Part shown: piece by piece, positions 9,583-18,688 of the stretch | How positions within the stretch are numbered: position 1 is the stretch's first letter | How the letters are laid out: each line of letters opens with the position of its first letter | Source: Echria macrotheca | Taxonomy: Eukaryota; Ascomycota; Sordariomycetes; Sordariales; Schizotheciaceae | DNA length: 64,000 nt | Direction: 5' to 3' | Assembly (NCBI GenBank): GCA_030411725.1 | Contig: MU839828.1 | Location: 682,001-746,000, forward strand | The notes under the pieces: generated by a model | Told to the model about the DNA's origin: nothing | What the model saw: the letters and a program-made list of their open reading frames with translations, nothing else | Databases searched by the model: none | Translations under genes and position numbers: made by a program

Positions 9583-12500
9583 TTAGGTCCCAGTTCGAGT
9601 CCTGGTCCGACTGACCGTTGGCGAAATGGGCGAGCCAGCTCTCTTTGCGACACCTTGTGTAGAAGTACCCTCTTTACCGGAGGGTGTAGGGCTGCTACTC
9701 TGGCTGACCCTGATCCGCTCCAACACGAACGCCGCGATTGGGGCTGCCGGGTGCCTCATTTCCCTTACCTCTTCGATTCCTGCTTGATCCACTTGATACT
9801 GCAAGTTTTTTCCAATGCCATCCATAAGCAACTTGATGAGCTGGGTTCCTCCGATAAGCGCGGATGCTCCCTGTACGATTCCCTTCGTGATATATATATC
9901 TTTCCCCCTGTGTTTAGCGAGGATTCTGAGCAGCTGCACTGGTCTCTTTCTCTTCATGGCTGTGAGTATCACCGACTCTGTGACCATCTCGTACTCGCGG
10001 GCGCCGCTTTGGAGGAGCAATTCTATCATCTCCAGCGAATGATCATGACAAAGCGCTGCCATGATCACACTCTCCGTGACTGGGGCTGCGCTTCTGCTCC
10101 TCTCCAACAGAAAGACCATCTTCGCTGTTGGTTTGGCCCCCTCGTCCCACCGGTTTGACTCCAGCGCAGCGATAAGCACCTGTTCTGTGACTTGGACCTG
10201 ATCTCCACTTTCTAAGAGTAAGCGCAGTGTCTCGACCGAGGAGACCTCGCCCGCTGCTGCTACCATCACCTTCTCGGTGACTGAGGCCTTGTTCTCGCCG
10301 CTCCCCAACAGCAAACTCATCTTGGATGCTGAAAGGTCTTTCCTCCACCGCCTGTTCCAGAGAACTGCAGCGAAAAGAGCTCGTTCAGAGATCTGAACCC
10401 GGTTTCCACGCCTATCCAAGACTAGGCGCAACATCTCGACTGAGCAGTCCTCGCCTGCCGCTGCCACGATCACTTCCTCTGTGACTAAAGCTTGGCTTCC
10501 GTATGTGTTGAACAGCAACGTTACGAGTGCCAAGTTGTCTGTCTTCACTGCTTCAGAGACCATCGTCTCGGTAATGTTGAAGTCGTCTCCCCGTTGCTCG
10601 ATCAGTAACTTCATTTTCTTGACACTGGCGCTCCCACAGCGGATCGCCGCCATCAGAACGGCTGGGGTTATTTGAACCTGCACACCCCACAGCTCAAGGA
10701 GCAGCTTCATTCCGCTTTCATCCCCCAGATCCGCCGCCTCTGCCTCAAGAATTTGGTTTTTTTCCGTCTCACTTTCGCCTCGTGCAAGAGCACCGGCAAT
10801 CCTCCGCATCCTCGACAAGATCCATTCCGAGGAGGGACCGTATGGCTTGATTTCTAATCCGTTCGGGGCCCCTAGCCCTTGTTGATGTGTCCTGGCCTTT
10901 ATCACCCCCATGAAAAGTTGCTCTGAGAGTCTCTGCCCACCGAATAACTGATCTTTCATGCAGAAAGTCGCCAGTGCCTCCATTCCAGTCGTAATCTGAT
11001 GTTCCCCGTGTTCCAGCGGTCGGATGATGGATGGGAGCATTTCAGACAACCTGCTCTCGAAAGTTTGACGCTGTCCAGCTTGTGCTATAAGCTCTAGAGA
11101 ACCCCATAGTCTATGGGCTTGTCCCCGACGCTCAGCCACATTTCCGAAAGACTCCAAATGGTTACCACAGCATTCGTGAAGGTCTGTGGTTGCGTGTGCT
11201 TGGGATTCAGTTTGATTAGTTTCGGTCCGCCAATCCCAGACCAGAAATGTGAGATAAAGGGGAGGGTGGTCTCTTAGGTCCTTGCTGACGAAATATCGTC
11301 GGTAGGTAGCGGCCAGGCCCCGGAAATAGTCGTCAAAGTGAGGGTGCGGTTTGGTCTTTTGGAACCCTGGCAACCGTGGGGTAGCAGAGCGATCGACCGG
11401 CTCTCTGAGTTCTTTTGCTGTCATAGTTCGAATGCTGAGAGGACTAAGAGCAGCAACAACAATGGTGAAGTGATCCCCACATGGCCGTATCATGCAAGGT
11501 TGCTGTGCGCCATCCAGTTGGAAGATGAAATCCCCGACCGCGGGTGCGTTTGCTGAGGCTCGAAGTGTCCACTCGGTCGTTGGCCACTCGACTCCGGGCT
11601 GGTCGGGGTCGGTTCTCCAGTCACTTATAGATTTCGGTCTTTTAAGTGTCCTGTTCGGTAAAGGGTATTCGTTTTCAAGAGTGCGCCCGGCTGTAGACTG
11701 TTCAGAGTCGTTGTCCTCGGTGTCCCAGCCGTCGTCCGAGTCCGTCCTACGCTGTTGATACCGGGCTGTCGAGTTGGGCGCACTCTGTTTGGTTGCGAGA
11801 TTGCTCGAATCCTTAGAAACATCCAAGAAGCGAATTACCAGTGTGTGCAAGTCGTTGCCACCTCGTACTACATCGCGTTCACGCACGGAACACACAACAC
11901 CGCAGATTCGGCCTCCTCCATGGATGTGCACAACATGCCCGGCAGTCGGAACCTGGACCTCCACCGCATGGCCAAAGACCAGATTTGTCAGTTTCTTCAA
12001 GAGAGAACTCCATGTGACAAAATAATCTGGGAGAATCCCACTCTCTGCCGGGTCGTCTGAGCTCATACCGAGCAACGCGAAGACTTTATCATGTCGTTCA
12101 GTGGCCTCGTGACGGTGATACATGTCGATAAGCGTTGTCAGTGGAAGAGCAGAATCTTTTGGACGCCTGTTCCGAAACAATGAGCCGTTCATGAGGTAGA
12201 TGACCGGTTGGACCGAGTGCAACAAATCCAGGAACTGGCGATCACCGCCCGTTTGCAGAAGCTGCAAACCTGTGCAAAATGCATACCCGTCGATCTCTGC
12301 GGAGCCACACCGAATCCGAAGGTGACGAGCCGCAAAAACTTCTTGAAGGACCTATAGTAAAGTACCAGGCTTCAGTCAGCGCTTTACGTTCCAAATGTCA
12401 TGGTGGGAGTATAGTGCTCCACATACCCATACGCGACGAAACCATGGTCGCCCAAGTAACCGGAAAGCCGCCTCTAAGTCCGACTCGCTCCATACTACAT

Positions 12501-12993
12501 CTTGGACTGCTCGTATGACATGATCGGCGGCCAATTCGGATATCCTCTCGATGGCCCCCTCACCGCCACCGGTACCATCGCCTAGCCACACGATGACGCG
12601 GTCTGCCTTGTGATATATCTTTGCCATGTGCTGGACCTGATGACCACGTTCGCTCTTGTCTTGCTGGTTGATACAGAGGGCATCGACCCAGAGAATTTTG
12701 TCGAGGAATCGATCACGAAATTGAACCAGGGCTGCGTAGAGATTTGCTCCGACGGCCAAAATTGACCCGTTGATCCCGATTGGGTGGGGTTTGTCTGAGC
12801 TGCCCCAGACGTAGGAAACTGCCTCGTAAAGACATGGCTCTTCTCCGATCTCGTGCAGAGGAAAGTCGAACAGCTGGCAATGGACTGGCGCATTGGAGTC
12901 CCGGTTCGGCAGCAGCCTGAGCAGTCGAATCCAGCCGGGTGCCAAAGGAGAGTATTTAAAGGCCGACGTAACATACCCGTCCTGGTTGTCCAT
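9583..12993 (-). CDS. HET-domain protein with C-terminal ankyrin-like solenoid repeats
   Basis: The exons are 12427-12993 and 9583-12351, separated by a 75-nt intron. The join restores the HET-family segment RPWFRRVW-VLQEV and gives 1111 aa. The HET domain occupies about residues 50-200 (YEAVSYVWG, ILWVDALCINQQD, RVIVWLGD). HET proteins trigger the cell death of vegetative incompatibility or other non-self responses. A linker rich in Asp/Ser follows (around residues 385-410). Residues about 736-1037 form roughly ten repeats of 30-37 aa with a consensus like LLL...G..VQVTE.VI.AA......S.EML. They resemble degenerate ankyrin units or the ITEEVV-type repeats of fungal NLRs and probably bind a partner or ligand. 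No NACHT or P-loop is present, so it differs from HET-E/HET-D. The tail is Ser/Thr/Arg-rich. Confidence 0.87.
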
Positions 12994-13588
12994 GACGATG
13001 CCTCTACTCTGTTCTGGAGCCGCCGCTGTATAGAGGTTGTGATAGTTCGGAGTTGCGGCAGAGGAGTTGCGTGGATTGAACAGCGCAAGAGAAAGCAGAA
13101 TTCTAGAGCTAGGCAGGTAGCAGCTGCCTGGGCGGGCCCGATTTCATTGGGTGTGTAGCCGCTGCCGAATCGGGAGCTGGGTTTGGCCGATCCGAGAGCC
13201 TTCCTGGAGTTCCCAAACTCCATGCAAGCGTTCTCCTATTGAGTGTTAAATTCTGGGCAAGCTGAACCACGTTAATTCGCTGATTGAGCTCTACTTATGA
13301 GGATGAGCAGAACCAAGCAAAACGTGCCCGCGGCACGGGTACAAAACAGAAGACGCCTCGTAAGCAGCTGCTCGTAAGATACCTATGTAAGCTTCATTTC
13401 ATGACAATGGATGATCTATCTTTATTACACTTAGATTTATATTGCATCGCCCCCAGGCTCATCTCTTTAATATCTCAGTGCCTGATATCTGGCAATGGCG
13501 ACCATGACTCCCAGCGGTGAGCCCAGGTGTGAATGTCAGGCCCGGGCCAGATGCCAAACAAATACTAAAGTTTTGCAAGGCAATGTGA
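12994..13588. other. Intergenic region between the HET gene promoter and the GH131 3' end
   Basis: A long minus-strand frame (12582-13223) overlaps the HET gene's first exon but shows no domain and is treated as a shadow. The region should hold the HET promoter and the GH131 terminator. There is no repeat or RNA gene. Confidence 0.35.
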
Positions 13589-14608
13589 TCACGGTGCCAG
13601 ACTGACACAGTTTGCCGAGCTATCCTCCTCGAAGATGCCTCCAAAAATGATACCCTCGTTGATATTCGGTTCCTGGACTCCGTTCTTCGTGATGTCGCCT
13701 TGACCGTTGACGCCCTTCTTCAACACGCCAAAGTGGAACTGGCCCTGACCGCTGACGTCGTTGGCAACGGCTTGAGTGACAGCCTTGAGTGGGTTGTTTC
13801 CGGTGGAGAAAAAGACTTGCGTTGTTCTGTGATTGTTAGCGTTCTATCGGGAAACCTCAACAGCACGAGACCGGGAGCATGGAAACCAAAGAAACATACA
13901 GTTTGTTAAAGTCCAACGCCAACCCAAAGTTGTGAAATACACCGGCCGCAAAAGGGGTGCTAAATAGCACCGTAGCGCCCTTGTTCACGTTCCCAATGAC
14001 CTGCAGGGTATCTGGATTTGCTGTGTTTTGGCCCAAAATCGTGCCCGTCTTGACGACAACCTGGTTCGTGCTGAAGTCGGCGCTCTCAAGGAAGGCCAGC
14101 TGATACTCGTGCGACAGGTTCAGCGGCCGTTGCCCATCCTTCATCAGGCTAAAGTGAACCGTTTTGACTCCTTGTGTGGACGGATCGGTGCCGCTGTTGC
14201 TGGCGGGGATGAGTTCGGCACGTCGGAACCCGGTCTGGCCGTTGAAGATGGAGGCGTCGCTTATGGTGACCTCGACGGGGATCGTGTTTGTGTCGAACTT
14301 TTCCTTGTCAGATACCGTGTAGTCCCCGGAGGGAGAATGAAATATACCAGTGAACCGGTAATAGCGGGCAGTTTGAGAAGCTGACTGAACTTGAGACCTT
14401 GTTTCGTTAGTGCACGGCAGCAATCTAGATTAAATATCGAGAAAGACGTACCGGCGCCGAGCACATTCGCCGAACTAAACAACTGGTTTGCCGCATCGAA
14501 CCCGGTCAGAGCGGAATTGGAGGGCACCCGGCCGTCGAATTGGAGTTTGCATTTCTGAGCGGCCGCCAGCGACGAGAGCGCAAACAGCAATACCGGTGAA
14601 GAAAACAT
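13589..14608 (-). CDS. Secreted GH131-family beta-glucanase
   Basis: The model has four exons on the minus strand: 14452-14608, 14348-14397, 13900-14297 and 13589-13826, giving 280 aa. Residues 1-18 are a signal peptide (VLLFALSSLAAAQ). Family landmarks appear in order. These are the N-terminal FDGRVP, then GLKFSQLLKLPAI, then VEVTISDASIF, GFRRAELIP, VKTVHFSLM, PLNLSHEY and FFSTGNNPL. They match fungal GH131 enzymes, which act on beta-1,3/1,6- and beta-1,4-glucans in plant biomass or fungal walls. The second exon is only 50 nt. Intron 2 (50 nt, 14298-14347) is needed to reach the EVTI frame, and an alternative acceptor 6 nt earlier would insert two residues. A shorter model that skips the GLKFSQ segment is possible but loses a conserved block. 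It lies tail to tail with no gene nearby that suggests a pathway. Confidence 0.82.
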
Positions 14609-15411
14609 GCTGGAAAAAGAGTGAACGAAAGGTAGAGAAAAATAGGAACCCCAAACCAAGAAAGAGACGAAAGAGGGAATCGATCAACAGAAATAATGAG
14701 GGGATAACTATGCTCTTGTATGCAGCGGTTCAAGCCGATCGTCTGAAGGACCCCAGAAAATCCGAGTTCGGATGGTTACCCTTGGCGCGGACCATGCGTG
14801 TAGAAGCGACTCGAACTGCCCCTGGAGTTCTCTGTAGCCCCGGAACAGTCATCGGTACCAGCCGGCAAGCAGTAGAAAAGGACGAAAACAGCGTACCGAG
14901 CGTCGTTTCAGATGGAGATTTCCGCAAATCCGCTTGGCGCACGCGTCCAAAAACTGGTCTCACGATTGCACGAAGATTGTGGGGTGCCGGCGATCAAACT
15001 CGGCCGCACGGCAGTGACAAGTGCCCCTGCGAAAACAACAAAAGAGAAATGGGAGGGGGAAAAAGGGAAAATGGAATAAAAAGAAGCTCAATAAAAAGGA
15101 AAGAGGAAAAAAAAAGGGGGAAGACAGGAAAAGGAAAACTCAGTCGTAGATACCCGCCAGGTAACTAACGCCGATAATCCGTTCCAAGGACGTATCTGTC
15201 TCTTCTCAGACTTTAAGAGTACCTACATTAACTATGACAATGAACCCAGCCACACTCTATACTCGCATATACACGGATCCAAGACAGTAGATGCATGTAA
15301 TGGCGAAGCACCAGCGCTATGTAGTCAAGTCTTGATCCCAACTTGTGTGGCTTGATAGTGTGCGCAGAAGCTGCATCTCATTTCTCCATGATCCATGAAA
15401 GAAAAACCAAA
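14609..15411. other. Intergenic region upstream of GH131
   Basis: A purine-rich tract (about 15030-15140, mostly A and G on the plus strand) stands out. Otherwise nothing is recognisable. Presumed to hold the GH131 promoter and the 3' end of the neighbouring regulator gene. Confidence 0.35.
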
Positions 15412-16701
15412 TCACGAGTCCATTTTGTCCCGAGGATACTGCAACAAGTAGTGCCATTCGGGCGGCAAATCCTCAACAATCAGCCCGAGAAGATACTCCC
15501 CAGCATCCCCAACCTGCCACATCTCCCTCCCATAGTGCAACAAAAGCGCATAGTACCCCAGCATGACAAGAACCTCAGGCCGCTTCGCCGCCAACAACGC
15601 AGCCAACTCCGGCGGCGCCGTCATAGTCCACGCAAAGATCATCTGGAACCGATACGAGTCTTCTTTACCCTCCTCCTCGACAGCATCAAACCCAACCTGC
15701 AACCGCCGCACCGCCCGTCTACACTCCTCCCTCTCGGCCTCGCTCAGCCCCGGCGCGTGCTCAACCATCCCATGCAGCGCCTCGCAGTGCGACCCCCTCC
15801 CCTCGCGCATCGTGAAGCCCGCGCTGGCAGCGATCGTCGGCCCGCCCTCGGTCGCCATCAGGAGCGGCCAGGCCGCCATGGACACGACCATCACCCCGCG
15901 CGTCACCTCGATCGCATGTGCATAGTGGGCCAGGAACCCGTCGAGGGTCTGGTAGTCGCGCCGGGTCAGCGTGTCGGCGAGGACGTGGTGGGCGAGGACG
16001 GACGAGAAGAGCGTGATGGCGACGCAGTTGGTGCTGTCGACGTGTTTTATCAGCGATGTGGCGTTGAAGAGGGATACGGCGCGGGTCTGGAGGGCTGTGG
16101 CTAGGTGGAGGTAGTCGGCTGACTTGGCGGGGTGGAGGGAGGCGAGGTGGCGCGCCGAGAGGGCGAGGAGCTGGTGGAGGAGGTAGGGCGCCTTGAGGCC
16201 GGTTTTGAGGGCCGAGATGACGCCGCGGAGGTGGTCGTCTACGTTGAAGGAGAGGTTGAACATGTCTTTGTTGGTCATCATGTGCACGATCAGCTCGATG
16301 TGTTGGATGTTTAGGGCGGTATCTGAGGATGAAAGTTCTGGCTCGGAGATCAGCGTGCTCCCGCTTGCCATGGCTTCTGTCCCTGGGAAACGGCATTCCC
16401 GGTTCGAGTTCGCACAGAGGCGGCAGACGGGGCGGGCTTCATCGCACTGCGAGGTAGGTTCTTCATGTTAGTACTTGTCTGGGAGGTGTCCTTTGAGCTG
16501 GACAGGCTTCGTATCTGATACGAGAGGGAGGAGTACTTTAACATGCCGTTGCTTGCTGTGGCCATGAGTTAACAGACGGTTCCAAACCGAGAGAAGTGGG
16601 TTACAAGTCCTAGGTATCCCACCCCTTGAGATGCGTATTTCAAGCAGCCCGACTCACCATGGCAAGCAGCCAGTCCTGGACTTTCTGTGACTGCGACGCA
16701 T
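15412..16701 (-). CDS. Zn(2)-Cys(6) transcription factor with a 19-nt micro-exon in its DNA-binding domain
   Basis: The exons are 16658-16701, 16537-16555 (19 nt) and 15412-16446, giving 365 aa. Splicing assembles C-LP-C-KQRHVK-C-DEARPV-C-RL-C-ANSNRE-C, a canonical zinc cluster starting at residue 12. It is preceded by the basic RRSHRKSR. The exact fit to the C-x2-C-x6-C-x6-C-x2-C-x6-C spacing supports the three-exon model. Both introns obey GT-AG. The rest is a helical regulatory domain (IQHIELIVHMMTN..., LLHQLLALSARHLA...) typical of Upc2/sterol-uptake-control-like fungal regulators, though the target genes are unknown. It is divergent from the RTA1 gene at 17378, with 676 bp between the starts. 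A model starting at the in-frame ATG of 16371 would lose the zinc cluster and is not favoured. Confidence 0.88.
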
Positions 16702-17377
16702 TTCTTGGCCACAAGGACGCGAAAAGGTGATGGCACGACTCCGTTCAAGTCCAAGACACCTTGTTAGTGCGCGATATAGGAGGAGTGTCTGGAAATTTCT
16801 TCCTGTTAGGGGGGGCCGAAGGCTAAAAATGCGGACAGCTCGGGCGAGGTCGGACACGCGTGTTGTAAAATGTGTTAATGGCTCTGATTGGTCATCTGGG
16901 GAAGGAGTCGGACTGCATGCAGGCGGCACAGTTGTCCAGGGCTTGGCTTGCCCCGGGTTCATGGACACGCGTGTTCGGAGGTTTCCATCCCAGCTCTGAT
17001 TGGTTGTGCATCAATGGCATCTGGACCTGAGCTGCGACAAGACCGCCGTTTCTCGTTCGTATCTGGGAGCTTCTGGGATTGGCAGAGAACCCAATGGTAC
17101 CTAGGCAAGACGGAACCCGTTCGTTTATCTCCTATCTGTATGTGGAATTAGATTGCCTGAACACGCGCTCACCCCGGTGATTCGGAGTGATCCAGGGCCC
17201 AACGACGTGACGGAGACACGTTGGGAACATAAAGCCAGAACCTCCCCTAGGTATACTCGGAATCTATCCGACCCTTCACTTTCACCTCTTTCGTTGTCTA
17301 ATCTGGTTCCTCAACCGCCTCTCATTTTCATCCTGTTCTTCCTTTTTCGCTTCTTACTCCACTCAGCTTCTTTCACT
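16702..17377. promoter_or_regulatory. Shared divergent promoter region between the Zn2Cys6 regulator and the RTA1 gene
   Basis: The two genes start head to head here with no gene between them. A strongly pyrimidine-rich stretch at about 17276-17372 precedes the RTA1 ATG and is typical of a fungal core promoter or 5' UTR. A 10-bp GGACACGCGT motif occurs twice, at 16853-16862 (as GGACACGCGT) and at about 16961-16970 (ATGGACACGCGTG). It is a candidate binding site, but this is only an observation of repetition. Confidence 0.45.
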
Positions 17378-18556
17378 ATGGCCGAGGGAGATCCAAGTAC
17401 ATTCCACACCCCTTCGCTTGCAGCCTTACCCGTTCTTTCACTAACAGTTCACAAAACAGTCCTAGGAAGCCTGTACATATACGCCCCAAACCAGGTTGCG
17501 CCAATATTATTCGCTATCGCATTTGCATGCTCAGCAGCTGGACACATCTGGCAGTGCTGGTGAGCCCTTCCCCATTTTCTCCTGTCAGTCTTGGCCAGAG
17601 GAGGATCCTGACCTCCATCAGCCGTTACAAAGCTTTCCGTCTCGTCGGCCTGCACCCAGGCTGTGCCGTCCTCCTCGCGGTTGGCTATGCTCTCCGCGAA
17701 TACGGATCTTTCAACTATCTCTTCAACCGCGCGAACCTCACCGTGTTTATCTGCAGCCAAGTCTTTATTTACATCTGCCCGTGCGTTCCCACATTTTTCC
17801 TCTGCCGCCCCAACGAAGTCGCTCATCTCTGTTAGGCCTGCCCTCGAACTCGCAAACTACCACGTCCTAGCTCGCATCTTCTACTACGTCCCACACCTCT
17901 CCCCGCTTCAACCTGGCCATGTCATGCGCACATTCGGCGGTCTCATGGCCATTGTCGAGACCCTCAACAGCGTGGGTGTTTCTCTCTTCGCGAACCCCTT
18001 CGCAGAGATGTCCCGCCAGAGGATGGGAAAAGACCTAGTACTCGCCGCCGTGGTGATCCAGCTTGTTATTATCCTCATTTTCTTCGCCATGGCCAGCATC
18101 TTTCACATCCGCTGCGCTAGGGCCGGCTTCACAGATACAAACACGGCGCTCACAACGTCCCTGTGGGCCCTCTACACGAGCATGGTGCTGATTTTTGTGC
18201 GATGCATATACCGCCTGGTTGAGAAGACGGCGTTCAAGTCGGTCTTCATTCGCGATTTGGAGGAGCTGAAGCAACTGAGCCCGCTGCTGAGATATGAGAC
18301 GTTCTTCTACGTGTTTGAGGCGACTTTTATGCTGGTCAACTCGATGATCTGGAACATCTGGCATCCTGGACGCTTTTTGCCTAGGGATCGCAGAGTACAC
18401 CTGACGGAGGATGGAACACTGGTTACAGACGAGAGGGAGCCGATTAAGCGGTCCTTGATAGAAAATGTGGGAAGTGTGATGACTTTCGGCGTCTTCTTCC
18501 GGGGGAACGAGGATTCGAAGCGGCGTGAATGGACAGAGATGACAAGTTCATCTTAG
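17378..18556 (+). CDS. RTA1-like seven-transmembrane protein (lipid-translocating exporter family)
   Basis: The exons are 17378-17559, 17622-17780 and 17836-18556, giving 353 aa. Both joins fall inside family motifs. The first gives WQCCRYKAFRLV and the second gives YICPPALELANYHVLARIFYYVP, the most conserved block of RTA1 proteins. Seven hydrophobic segments are apparent. Other family features are the charged loop LVEKTAFKSVF and the segment YVFEATFMLVNSMIWNIWHPGRFLP. Fungal relatives (Rta1, Rsb1, Pug1) sit in the plasma membrane or endomembranes and are linked to resistance to amphiphilic compounds and sphingoid-base movement. The cargo of this copy is unknown. Its divergent Zn2Cys6 neighbour is a plausible regulator by position only. 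Confidence 0.9.
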
Positions 18557-18688
18557 TCATACTTGCGAGGAGACGACGGAACTTGAGTGGCAGCACGCAA
18601 AGCTGATAGACATGAGGTTGTAAATAGAGCTGGACTAGTAGCCTGTTGGTGATATTTTTGGAAGACCTTCCGGGCGTATTATCGCGCA

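Noticed and set aside
12582..13223. 213-codon minus-strand frame over the HET gene's start
   Set aside because: It overlaps the HET domain exon in another frame and has no recognisable motif.
15761..16396. 211-codon minus-strand frame overlapping the Zn2Cys6 gene
   Set aside because: It is Arg/Pro/His-rich and shadows the regulator's coding frame.
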